Shown here: positions 1 through 5,499 of the stretch, one piece after another | How positions within the stretch are numbered: the stretch's first letter is position 1 | Layout of the letters: each line of letters starts with the position of its first letter | Source: Nitrososphaerales archaeon TH5895 | Lineage (GTDB): Archaea > Thermoproteota > Nitrososphaeria > Nitrososphaerales > Nitrososphaeraceae | NCBI GenBank assembly: GCA_014523695.1 | Contig: JAATVS010000385.1 | Location: 1 to 7,264 of the forward strand | DNA: 7,264 nucleotides | Reading direction: 5' to 3' | The notes under the pieces: generated by a model | Told to the model about the DNA's origin: nothing | The model's input: the letters and a program-made list of their open reading frames with translations, nothing else | Databases searched by the model: none | Made by a program: the position numbers and the translations under genes

Positions 1-36
1 AAGCGATTTCACGCTCAAGACTTTGTTACTCTTGAA

Positions 37-315
37 CTAGTAACGCCAATCCATATAGCGTTCTAGACCTTCATTTGAACCAGTATATTCAAAGTCGCCA
101 TCTGGTAATAGGTCAAGATGTAAGGGAAAATGTTCTGAACAGTAATAATTAGTGCATTTTTTACACTGAGTGGTTGGCTTATTGAAGCAATCTACTATAC
201 CGCATTCTCCTTCCTTTAGAGATCTACGAGTCCATTCATTTATTTCTCCTTCAGTTGGTAGGTCGTCAGTGAGGGGCAACGTTTCTATCAGCGATTCCTC
301 GGATGACAGTTGCAT
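37..315 (-). CDS. Small zinc-finger protein, AN1/B-box-like
   Basis: This is a 92-residue protein if ATG at 315 is the start; a TTG two codons upstream is possible but less likely. Residues 38-66 carry C-x4-C-x7-C-x2-C-x4-C-x2-H-x3-H (C38, C43, C51, C54, C59, H62, H66), the ligand spacing expected of an AN1- or B-box-like treble-clef zinc finger. The first 37 residues are acidic and Ser/Thr-rich and look disordered; the C-terminal 25 residues are acidic and aromatic. There is no signal peptide or membrane segment, so it should be cytoplasmic. Short archaeal proteins of this type are common and mostly uncharacterised; a binding or adaptor role is inference only. It stands alone, about 180 bases beyond the end of the next minus-strand gene. 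I am confident it is coding but not of its function. Confidence 0.8.
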   Translation of the reverse strand: MQLSSEESLIETLPLTDDLPTEGEINEWTRRSLKEGECGIVDCFNKPTTQCKKCTNYYCSEHFPLHLDLLPDGDFEYTGSNEGLERYMDWRY

Positions 316-321
316 TGACAA

Positions 322-492
322 CCAGTACCACCGGCAAAACTATGAGTACAATACTCATCGGACAGACAATCACGCGACGCCAACTTCATTATTATTATTA
401 CCCTAAGTTTGAGAACCTAAAAAATAGTGAATAACCCAGAAAACACGGGGGTCCACAACAACGGATATATACACATCTACAATGGCATTAAT
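322..492. other. Intergenic gap with minus-strand T-run
   Basis: This 171-base gap separates two minus-strand genes. On the minus strand it has six Ts (positions 419-424), which could end transcription of the membrane-protein gene, and a short ATT repeat near 388-400. No convincing promoter or structure was seen. Confidence 0.35.
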
Positions 493-1338
493 TCAGGTAC
501 GTCCTATCAATGTGATTATTGAAACAATTATAGGGATTGTTGCTGCAAGGAAGGTACCAACTGGTTTCATTTTCTGAATATTCGATTCCTCTATAAAAAA
601 CTCTGTTTCTGGGACTTTGTAAACACTAGATAGATATCTAGCCAGACCTAATCTATCACCTTCTAATGATTCACATACTGATTTTATTATTTGGTTCTTC
701 TCTTTTATTTCTGCTGCCAGAAATGTGGCATAAATCCTCTTTACATCTTTAATTTCAATTTGTGTGCGCCGCCGCAGATATTTGTTATATGAATCTAATG
801 TTGCGGATAAATAATTTGCCTTGTCAAACTCGTCTTCTTTTTTGGCCGCAGTTATACAATATCCCTTTGCAAGATAGTATCTGAACTCCTTGTGCATTAA
901 ATGAGTCAGGATTCGGAATCCCGCTCCGGTGGTTGCAATAGTAAGAAGACCGTCTAATGATTTAATGTAATCGTTACTCAAAACTAAGAGCTCAAGAGAA
1001 ACAACAGTCATCAAAAGAGAAGCAAGAACAACAAAAACTATCTTTAAAGTCTGAAATTCGGTACATATACTCTCGTAACCTCGCCTTCTAAAGTGCTTCT
1101 CATTTGTAAATTTAATGGGTATTATACCATATCCTAATCCAAGCACCCAATATCCATAAACCAGAGCATCCGAGACGGCATGCCTTGCGATGCCGGATTC
1201 GTATGCTTCTTCTTCCGTCACGATTAAATCAATCAAAACAATCGTAACTATACTCGACGGCGCCACAACAAACAAGATTATGGGAACAAGCCTACCATAG
1301 AAATCAACCAATGGATACCACAATTTAGACCTACTCAC
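493..1338 (-). CDS. Multi-pass membrane protein of unknown function
   Basis: This is a 281-residue protein. The start is GTG at 1338: an in-frame TAA lies three codons upstream and no upstream ATG is available. Hydrophobic segments are visible at about 17-40, 59-76, 98-121, 128-148 (weaker) and 259-279. Between the fourth and last segments lies a charged, mostly helical region of about 110 residues (150-258), rich in Lys, Glu and Arg, which would face the cytoplasm by the positive-inside rule. The protein ends four residues after the last segment. I do not recognise the family. The layout, a hydrophobic N-terminal half, a soluble helical domain and a C-terminal anchor, suggests a membrane-bound scaffold or sensor, but no catalytic motif is visible. 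Upstream is a decayed region and downstream an unrelated zinc protein, so context gives no clue. Coding status is secure because the frame is long and uninterrupted. Confidence 0.85.
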   Translation of the reverse strand: MSRSKLWYPLVDFYGRLVPIILFVVAPSSIVTIVLIDLIVTEEEAYESGIARHAVSDALVYGYWVLGLGYGIIPIKFTNEKHFRRRGYESICTEFQTLKIVFVVLASLLMTVVSLELLVLSNDYIKSLDGLLTIATTGAGFRILTHLMHKEFRYYLAKGYCITAAKKEDEFDKANYLSATLDSYNKYLRRRTQIEIKDVKRIYATFLAAEIKEKNQIIKSVCESLEGDRLGLARYLSSVYKVPETEFFIEESNIQKMKPVGTFLAATIPIIVSIITLIGRT

Positions 1339-1405
1339 AATGATTTATCTTTTTTAGGACACGACAAGGGTAGTTGACGACTAATGCCAGAACTGCCAAG
1401 ACAGC

Positions 1406-1531
1406 CTAAAATACTGCATTTGAGTCTTCATCACGCCATCGACTATAACCATCTGCTATTCTCTGCTTAACCTCTCCCCTACTGAACTTATCCTGTATTT
1501 GTCGGTAATCAAGTCCTGCAAAGTTAGGAAA
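1406..1531 (-). pseudogene. Start-less coding remnant, unknown family
   Basis: An open minus-strand frame of 41 codons runs from just after a TGA (1532-1534) to TAG (1406-1408). It has no ATG, GTG or TTG near its 5' end. The translation is strongly protein-like: a charged, amphipathic stretch with the core DYRQIQDKFSRGEVKQRIADG, then a Trp-Arg-Asp-Glu-Asp segment. This suggests the C-terminal end of a lost gene. I do not recognise the family. It follows the 51-codon frame in a different register, so the two could be parts of one broken gene or unrelated fragments. Confidence 0.35.
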
Positions 1532-1541
1532 TCAAGACAGA

Positions 1542-1697
1542 TTAAGGTTTGGGAAGGATAATCTGCGGAAGTGCGTTTAAGCCAATAAGGTAAATCTGGT
1601 CACCGTTACGTGAGAACTTACCCGATTTCTTTACTTCTGTTACCCGACAGAAGATATCTTTTTTTTGATAGAAAGTAATATCTGAGTGTTTCTGCAT
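1542..1697 (-). CDS. Possible 51-residue protein or gene remnant
   Basis: A minus-strand frame runs from ATG (1697) to TAA (1542-1544), 51 residues. The translation alternates charged and hydrophobic residues in a beta-rich way (central motif VTEVKKSGKFSRNGDQIYLI) and ends in a Pro-rich tail. It does not look like random intergenic translation, which usually carries few such patterned stretches. There is no clear ribosome binding site, and an eight-base A-run lies within the frame, a likely slippage point. It could be a real small protein, or the surviving middle of a longer gene whose end was lost. No function can be assigned. Confidence 0.35.
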   Translation of the reverse strand: MQKHSDITFYQKKDIFCRVTEVKKSGKFSRNGDQIYLIGLNALPQIILPKP

Positions 1698-1827
1698 CCT
1701 CGGGTTATCTGATGCAAAGCGCTAGGGATGGGATTAATTCCAAAACATCAGTGATAGTCTGAATGAATCAAGCATAGCACGATATAGTGTGAAGTTCCTT
1801 CTTTGCCGGTTTGAAGATAAGCAACAA

Positions 1828-1902
1828 ATGTAGGTAGGACGACCGATGGATAGAACTACTACTTATATCAACAGCATGTAGCCTAGGCCGTCCCACCTAT
1901 GT
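1828..1902. repeat. Imperfect inverted repeat, 17-base arms
   Basis: The arms ATGTAGGTAGGACGACC (1828-1844) and GGCCGTCCCACCTATGT (1886-1902) are complementary at 13 of 17 positions, with a continuous TAGGT pairing and a GGACG pairing, separated by 41 bases. This could fold as a stem in RNA, act as paired protein-binding sites, or be the ends of a tiny insertion. No coding frame crosses it convincingly. Confidence 0.4.
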
Positions 1903-1970
1903 CTAATATCCAATATCTTGATGAACCTGTCATAGTCAGGATAGATCAATAGTTTGACATTTTACCTGTG

Positions 1971-1980
1971 AAAAAAATAA
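1971..1980 (-). terminator. Oligo-T terminator of the secreted-protein gene
   Basis: On the minus strand a run of seven Ts (positions 1971-1977) lies about 38 bases past the stop of the 88-residue secreted-protein gene. Archaeal RNA polymerase terminates at oligo-T without needing a hairpin, so this is the likely end of that transcript. Confidence 0.5.
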
Positions 1981-2014
1981 TTGGTTATTTGTACTTCAGG
2001 GCTTTAGATTATGT

Positions 2015-2281
2015 TCAATCATCGAAGTCTGGATCTGCTGGCTCTCCGTCCTGGTCTCCGTTTGGTGGTCCTCTATTGCTTTCTCTGAAGTCTTTCCAAT
2101 CATCTTTGTTGTCCTGACAAAAGTCTTTGTTATCAGTAGCCCTATAACATTCTCCTACCGACGCCTTGTCTGAATGTCCCTCACCATTGTGTATTGCGTA
2201 GGCCGCTGGGATTACTGCCGAACTCATCATAGCGATGGCGAAGGCGGTAATAGTTAGTCCCATAAACATGGTCTTTTTCAT
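2015..2281 (-). CDS. Small secreted acidic protein
   Basis: This is an 88-residue protein. The ATG start at 2281 is supported by a TATA box placed for leaderless transcription. The N-terminus is a classic Sec signal peptide: Lys-Lys at residues 2-3, a hydrophobic core at about 5-24 and a likely signal-peptidase site after AYA (residue 29). The mature part is about 59 residues, strongly acidic (many Asp and Glu), with two cysteines (C45 and C55) ten apart that could form a disulphide outside the cell, and a C-terminal tail rich in Gly, Pro and Asp. There is no recognised domain. Short secreted proteins of this style are frequent in Nitrososphaeria; their roles are unknown. It is divergent from the collagen-like secreted gene to its right across a 246-base region that must hold both promoters. 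Confidence 0.85.
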   Translation of the reverse strand: MKKTMFMGLTITAFAIAMMSSAVIPAAYAIHNGEGHSDKASVGECYRATDNKDFCQDNKDDWKDFRESNRGPPNGDQDGEPADPDFDD

Positions 2282-2306
2282 TGTAGTTTCAAGTTCTAGA
2301 GAAAAA

Positions 2307-2316
2307 GTATATAAGT
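2307..2316 (-). promoter_or_regulatory. TATA box for the 88-residue secreted protein
   Basis: On the minus strand ACTTATATAC lies 26-35 bases before the ATG at 2281. That is the spacing expected if transcription starts at or next to the ATG, the leaderless arrangement common in archaea. Confidence 0.65.
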
Positions 2317-2497
2317 CTTTTAGAATAAAGTTCTATATCGACTAAGGTCTTGATAGCGAGATGTCTAATGATCAATGCCAAAACATTAGGCTTAATCTAA
2401 AACTATCAAAAACATCATCATGAGGATGGTATGTGAAGTCTGCAAATCTCTTAGAAAATATATCTGACTTAAATAGTATTGAAATGCTTCTAAGCGC

Positions 2498-2506
2498 ATA
2501 TAGTTA
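2498..2506 (+). promoter_or_regulatory. Possible TATA box for the collagen-like gene
   Basis: The AT-rich motif CATATAGTT lies about 22-30 bases before ATG 2528, the right distance for a short-leader archaeal promoter. A second AT-rich stretch (2506-2516) is closer, so the exact box is uncertain. Confidence 0.35.
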
Positions 2507-2527
2507 GTATAATTTAGGATACTCCAG

Positions 2528-3155
2528 ATGAAGTCTACCTGCACTTGGTTTAGGACTATTTATGTTTCGACAATCATGATAGTTATTGGACTGTCAGTTA
2601 TGCAATCACCTATGTATACGGTAAATGGTAACGCGAATGAAGTATATGGTAAGAAATATACGTATGACCTTGATGCAACAGCTTCTTCAGCGAATAGTTG
2701 TTCATTTGACGTTGTTTGTGCGATAAACAGTCCTCAGATACTTGCGGATGGCTCAGCTAGTACACCGACTATGCAAATATCCGGTGGTGCACAAGGGCCA
2801 CCAGGACAACAAGGACCAAAAGGTGATACTGGCGATACTGGTCCACAGGGGCCGGCAGGTACAGGGACCACCTGGACCAGATAAGGAACTTCAAGTAAGA
2901 ACGGTTTCAGGGGATGCGAGAGTTGTATCACCGGGAGGGACTGGTTCTTCAACGGCATCATGCGAACCCGACGAGGTAGCAACCGGAGGCGGATTTCTTT
3001 GGGATGGCCTAGGAAACATCGAAAACTCCAAAATTCAAGACACTCTAGCTGCACCGAATGAATGGGTAGCCACCGATGATAATCCTGCATCTAATACAGC
3101 AGCTGACGTTATTGAAGCACATGCAGTATGTGCTAAACTAGTAGACGTACCTTAA
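2528..3155 (+). pseudogene. Secreted collagen-like protein, frameshifted in the repeat
   Basis: The gene starts at ATG 2528 with an N-terminal signal or anchor segment (hydrophobic at about 11-28). Residues 29-86 form a linker domain with two cysteines (C58, C64). From about residue 87 Gly-X-Y collagen-like triplets begin (GAQGPPGQQGPKGDTGDTG). The frame then ends at TAA (2882-2884) after 118 codons. In the next frame the text continues at once as GPPGPDKELQV and runs 95 codons to TAA at 3153-3155. Removing one base near 2861-2868 gives one 208-residue protein with a C-terminal beta-rich domain (GGTGSSTASC, then ATGGGFLWDG, then a HAVCAK end). Signal, collagen-like stem and C-terminal head is a known design for extracellular surface proteins. 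The length parity (628 bases minus 1) supports a single-base insertion. It could be a pseudogene, a slippage-controlled gene or a sequencing error. Confidence 0.8.
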
Positions 3156-3178
3156 GGAAGTAAAGGCAAACTTCATCT

Positions 3179-3192
3179 CCTTTTCTTTTTTT
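3179..3192 (+). terminator. T-rich terminator after the collagen-like gene
   Basis: The pyrimidine and T-rich run CCTTTTCTTTTTTT lies about 25 bases past the TAA of the collagen-like gene, consistent with archaeal oligo-T termination on the plus strand. Confidence 0.45.
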
Positions 3193-3448
3193 AGAGTACA
3201 TTAACTTGGTTGAAATCTGCAGCGCTCAATTTTCTGCTTTTCTGAACCACTAGTGCCAAAACTGCAAAGAAAGTCTGAAAGCATCTAAAATACACCCTGA
3301 CTTCTGTGCCTCGGATATGTAAAACCCCTTTGCCGTCACTTTTTGACCTGTCTACAGTCACTACAAAATCAAACTGCTTACCCACCTTTACGAGTTTATC
3401 GGGGTCAAATATCAACAATCGTTCGCTCTTTGTTCTGCCATGTTCTGC
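3191..3448 (-). CDS. Cargo ORF or remnant abutting integrase copy 1
   Basis: An open minus-strand frame runs from the integrase junction (about 3448) to TAA at 3191-3193. The first usable start is TTG at 3418 (75 residues), but the frame is open upstream of it, so the 5' end may be lost. The first 50 residues are protein-like and probably beta-rich (FDPDKLVKVGKQFDFVV, then HIRGTEVRVYF); the last 25 look less natural and overlap a short sequence also present near 1374-1414. I do not recognise the family. It sits head-to-head with the plus-strand integrase fragment, the same layout as the other two integrase tails, so I read it as element cargo rather than a shadow. It may be a true small gene, a truncated one, or chance. 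Confidence 0.35.
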   Translation of the reverse strand, partial: AEHGRTKSERLLIFDPDKLVKVGKQFDFVVTVDRSKSDGKGVLHIRGTEVRVYFRCFQTFFAVLALVVQKSRKLSAADFNQVNVL

Positions 3449-3962
3449 ACCAAAGCCCGCTACTGAACGGATATTACAACTTGCTATAGAGAGAGCGCTC
3501 CTGATAGCAGGGGTGAATCAACGTATACCGGGCTTGCTCAAGGGTAAACGCAGGGAGATTGCAGTCAGTCATGGACTGAGAAAACTGGCGATTACAACTA
3601 TGGTAACTGCTGGAGTTAAGGATGCTCATAGGAGGTATCTAACAGGTCATGCCCAGGTCGGTCAAGATGCTAGTTATGTATTACCAACTGAAGAGGAACT
3701 ACTCGCCGAATGCGTTAAGTCTATTCCATTGCTGACAATAGACCCTGCCCAGCGACTAAAGCAAGAGAATCAAGAGTTAAGGAAGGATTATCTTGCCGAG
3801 TTGGGAGAACTCAGAGAGGAGTTTAATGAGATGAAGCAGATGTTTGTCAATCTTCAAAGAGGGACTCAGAGGAAGTTAGTTAATGAGTTCCTCCAGAGAA
3901 CTGGCGATGAACTACAGGATGAATGGTGGGAATCAGAGGATAAAAAATACGCAAGAAACTGA
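3447..3962 (+). pseudogene. Tyrosine recombinase (integrase), C-terminal part, copy 1
   Basis: The frame is open from GTG 3306, but integrase-like sequence starts only near 3447; upstream residues look unrelated. The fragment has the C-terminal catalytic boxes of tyrosine recombinases: SHGLRKL (the His-x-x-Arg box), YLTGHAQ (the Gly-His box) and DASYVL with the nucleophilic Tyr nine residues after that His. Then comes a linker (KSIPLLTIDPAQRLKQEN) and a charged coiled-coil tail from 3786 (DYLAELGELREEFNEMKQ) ending in an acidic, Trp-containing segment. The N-terminal core-binding domain and first catalytic Arg and Lys are missing, so strand cleavage alone is not expected. Comparison with the minus-strand integrase at the right edge lets the two be aligned from the P-x5-R motif through AGVNQ to HG-x-R. 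It is probably a truncated remnant, unless the fragment acts in trans. Confidence 0.8.
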
Positions 3963-3964
3963 AC

Positions 3965-4016
3965 TTGAATTCAATTTTTCTCAATTCATTTGAATCAGCT
4001 CAAATTAATTTGAGCT
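3965..4016. repeat. Cluster of three palindromes after integrase copy 1
   Basis: Starting 3 bases after the integrase stop are three dyad-symmetric sequences in 52 bases: TTGAATTCAA (3965-3974), ATTCAttTGAAT (3984-3995) and the perfect 20-base palindrome AGCTCAAATTAATTTGAGCT (3997-4016). Their centres are 20 and 17 bases apart. All reuse the half-site TCAA/TTGA or TTCA/TGAA. They could be operators, a recombination or attachment region, or a terminator structure. Confidence 0.55.
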
Positions 4017-4140
4017 ACTTTCCAGTGACTACAAAAATACTAAAAATTTGGCATTATTTTATACATTTAGAACAAGATTACACTAAAATGACGAAGTACG
4101 ATTTTCCGGTATCTTCTTACTGTAAATACCACGATGTATC

Positions 4141-4148
4141 TTTATAGT
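4141..4148 (+). promoter_or_regulatory. TATA box for the 75-residue secreted protein
   Basis: TTTATAGT is centred about 25 bases before ATG 4169, the spacing of a leaderless archaeal promoter. The flanking DNA is AT-rich with no other coding signal. Confidence 0.55.
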
Positions 4149-4168
4149 AGAATGTTAGATATAAGTTA

Positions 4169-4396
4169 ATGAGTTCCAAAATACTGGCAATAGCAGCAAT
4201 AATGGCAGTAGCGGGAGCCTCTATACTGGCGCTAGTCAGTACTGCTCCAACGTTCGCTAAGATAGATCAAGTTACAAGATGCGATGGTGATGTGGGAGAT
4301 TGTCCTGGCAGTTCTAGTAACCCCGGACAGGGACATGACGAAACAACCCAAAATGAAAACCCATCAGGAGCGGCCCCACCAGGACAGAATAAGTAA
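4169..4396 (+). CDS. Small secreted protein, Sec signal peptide
   Basis: This is a 75-residue protein. The start ATG 4169 is supported by a well-placed TATA box. Residues 1-30 are a signal peptide: a short polar N-terminus with Lys4, a hydrophobic core at about 5-24 and a cleavage site after TFA (residue 30). The mature part is only about 45 residues, hydrophilic, Gly/Ser/Asn/Pro-rich and probably disordered, with two cysteines (C38, C45) that could form a short disulphide loop. It resembles the 88-residue secreted protein at 2015-2281 in plan (signal peptide, two cysteines, Gly/Pro-rich tail) but the sequences are not clearly related. It sits between integrase copies 1 and 2, so it may be an element passenger. 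Its 3' end runs against a minus-strand remnant. The function is unknown; an oligo-T run follows at 4432. Confidence 0.75.
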   Translation: MSSKILAIAAIMAVAGASILALVSTAPTFAKIDQVTRCDGDVGDCPGSSSNPGQGHDETTQNENPSGAAPPGQNK

Positions 4397-4491
4397 TCAC
4401 TTCTAAGTACATATACTATCTCAACACTCCCTTTTTTTGAAAGTAATCTTATCTGCAATTCATTTACTTCATCTTTGGAGTCTTTCTTCAT
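4397..4491 (-). pseudogene. Remnant of a winged-helix-like regulator, N-terminal stub
   Basis: From ATG 4491 a minus-strand frame gives about 30 protein-like residues, including LQIRLLSKKGSVEIVYVL. This resembles the first helices of HxlR/ArsR-like winged-helix regulators, which often carry a LLSKK-x-x-x-EI-x-x-L pattern. Beyond about 4397 the frame is merely antisense to the secreted-protein gene and loses that character, so the gene appears cut off by it. The start lies 7 bases after the stop of the remnant to its right, an operon-like spacing. The family call is tentative. Confidence 0.35.
4432..4438 (+). terminator. Oligo-T terminator after the 75-residue secreted protein
   Basis: Seven Ts lie about 36 bases past the TAA at 4394-4396, matching archaeal oligo-T termination on the plus strand. 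Confidence 0.5.
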
Positions 4492-4500
4492 ATTCCTTGT

Positions 4501-4586
4501 CTAATGATTTGGCTGCCTAAACTGCTTTGGATAACCCATCTGCTTCCTTCTTAGGGCTTTTAACTCCTCCTTATACTTCTTGACAT
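4501..4586 (-). pseudogene. 3' remnant of an unknown gene abutting integrase tail copy 2
   Basis: A minus-strand frame ending at TAG (4501-4503) gives about 28 basic, helical residues (DVKKYKEELKALRRKQMGY and a Pro-Gln-rich end). To the right it runs into the start of integrase tail copy 2 on the other strand, where the text stops looking like protein. This places a junction at about 4578-4590. I do not recognise the family. With the winged-helix stub 7 bases on, it may be the tail of a small cargo operon. Confidence 0.35.
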
Positions 4587-4780
4587 CTCTCGCAGAACTA
4601 GGTGACTTGAATGAAGAGTTTAATGAGATAAAGCAATGGCTTGTCTATCTGAAGAAGGATACTAGCAAGGATTTAGTTCATGAGTTTTTCCAAAAAACTG
4701 CAGATAAAGTTCAGGAGGAATGGTACGAATCTGATGATTATAAAGAGTGGCAGCGGTCATTACGCCACTCAGACAGGTAA
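4580..4780 (+). pseudogene. Integrase C-terminal tail, copy 2 (detached)
   Basis: The frame runs from TTG 4580 to TAA 4778-4780, 66 residues. From codon 4 it matches the tail of integrase copy 1: LAELGDLNEEFNEIKQW, then LKKDTSKDLVHEFF, TADKVQ and EEWYES. None of the recombinase catalytic domain is present. By hand, 28 of 50 aligned residues match tail copy 3. The translation is amphipathic and predicts a coiled coil followed by a helix and an acidic end. There is no strong ribosome binding site and the only early start is TTG, so it may not be translated. It could be a leftover of an integrase cut at its 3' end, or a stand-alone small protein. It is divergent from the minus-strand remnant to its left. 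Confidence 0.65.
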
Positions 4781-4791
4781 ATAGTTAAAAA

Positions 4792-4942
4792 CCGTCAGTT
4801 GCCGTAAGCCTTCGTGTAGACTTGACAGACAACTGACCGGTATGTTCGTAGGTTTGTTCGAATCAGCGGCGGGGGTTACTTCAGTATGGACAACGATGAT
4901 TCGTTTGCGTTATCGGTCTTGTCAGTTGCAAGATAACAAGAC
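4792..4942. repeat. Cluster of GTCAGTTG repeats and nested hairpins
   Basis: The 8-mer GTCAGTTG occurs at 4794-4801 and 4921-4928, with its complement CAACTGAC at 4830-4837. The first and third form a stem with a 28-base loop. Around 4909-4942 two competing stems are possible: GTCTTGT/ACAAGAC (4916-4922 with 4936-4942) and GTTATC/GATAAC (4909-4914 with 4932-4937). AACGA-TGAT-TCGTT (4892-4905) is another small dyad. The region has no gene and lies between tail copy 2 and the end of the minus-strand cargo operon. Confidence 0.45.
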
Positions 4943-4967
4943 GCAGGATATATTATAAGTAGTTTAA

Positions 4968-5329
4968 CTATTTTTGTTTTGTGTTATTATTTGTTTTTCT
5001 CTGTATCCAATAAACGACCATACCCCTACTAATGTTCTCTTTGACTTCATCAGGCCACCTTATACCACTATTCCAGGCTCTGATTCCTTTGTTCCAGGCT
5101 TTGCGTCCTTTATTTCCCTGACTTATCTTTGCTTGGCTTCTGGACTGAAATAGTAGCCGCTCCATTCCTCTCTTATCTGTTGAAGTCTTTGCTGCAGTTT
5201 TAACTGACGCTTTAACTCATTGCGCTTTCTAGTTTCTTCCTTACGTGCTTTTATTATGGGACTATTCAGACGACCCAATACATTCTTTCTTTTATGTTCC
5301 GGAGTTTGTTTATAACCTTTCTTTATCAT
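4968..5329 (-). pseudogene. NUMOD3-type DNA-binding protein, one-base frameshift
   Basis: The start is ATG 5329, two bases after the stop of the zinc protein. The first frame gives MIKKGYKQTPEHKRKN, a NUMOD3-like motif (KG-x-x-x-T-x-E-H-K-x-K), then a basic helix rich in Lys, Arg and Gln, and ends at TAA 5123-5125 just after FSPEAKQ. In the next frame the text continues as KISQGNKGRKAWNKG and WNSGIRWPDEVKENIS, two more NUMOD3-like repeats, to TAG at 4968-4970. Adding one A in the A-run at 5128-5130 joins them into one 120-residue protein. NUMOD3 repeats are helix-turn-helix-like DNA-contacting modules of GIY-YIG and HNH homing endonucleases; no nuclease domain is visible here. I infer a stand-alone DNA-binding partner of the upstream genes, now frameshifted or misread. 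Confidence 0.65.
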
Positions 5330-5331
5330 GG

Positions 5332-5499
5332 CTATGGGTCTAAACATGTGCATAAGTGAAGACATTTGCAATCTGCTTTAGCAGCACACATGCTACGCCA
5401 CCACATGCCCATGTCTGTATCTCTATCCAATGTTAAATGATACTTGGATGCATGACCGCATATAGTGCAATCGTCTTTGTGTATGTCAATAACCTTCAT
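5332..5499 (-). CDS. Small Cys-rich zinc-binding protein
   Basis: This is a 55-residue protein. I chose ATG 5499 because GGAGATGA (minus strand) ends 5 bases before it; in-frame ATG, ATG and TTG codons further upstream are alternatives. Cysteines at 11, 14, 38, 44, 46, 50 and 52 and histidines at 16, 21 and 48 are visible, with the pattern C-x2-C-G-H, then C-x5-C-x-C. This is typical of the tiny metal-binding proteins found across Nitrososphaeria, whose function is unknown. Its start overlaps the last codons of the Toprim gene read through its TAG (stop at 5486-5488), and its stop is 2 bases from the next start, so the three genes look translationally coupled. A Trp-Trp pair (33-34) may mark a hydrophobic contact surface. 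A DNA- or protein-binding accessory role is inference. Confidence 0.7.
   Translation of the reverse strand: MKVIDIHKDDCTICGHASKYHLTLDRDTDMGMWWRSMCAAKADCKCLHLCTCLDP

Larger units (their letters stand above)
1339..2014. other. 676-base gene-poor stretch with coding remnants
   Basis: No long gene is present. On the minus strand there is a 51-codon open frame (1542-1697) and, just downstream in another frame, a 41-codon remnant with no start codon (1406-1531). The rest (1698-2014) holds an imperfect inverted repeat (1828-1902) and the presumed terminator of the secreted-protein gene to its right. It looks like decayed DNA between accessory genes. Confidence 0.5.

Noticed and set aside
170..406. 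Plus-strand open frame opposite the first zinc protein
   Set aside because: Low-complexity Ser, His and Asn-rich translation with no motif; the minus-strand frame has a clear zinc-ligand pattern.
2420..2467. A 15-codon frame with a Cys-x2-Cys motif in the divergent promoter region
   Set aside because: It is too short to support as a gene; at most the stub of a lost zinc protein.
2734..3090. Minus-strand open frame opposite the collagen-like gene
   Set aside because: It is antisense to Gly-X-Y codons, which naturally leave open frames rich in Pro and Gly; no independent signals.
3965..4147. Plus-strand frame of 60 codons after integrase copy 1
   Set aside because: It starts inside the palindromes, is AT-driven (Ile, Tyr, Phe, Lys) and has no protein-like pattern or ribosome binding site.
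4845..4877. TTCGAATC resembling a tRNA T-loop
   Set aside because: The flanking five bases on each side do not pair beyond three positions and no anticodon or D arm can be placed upstream.
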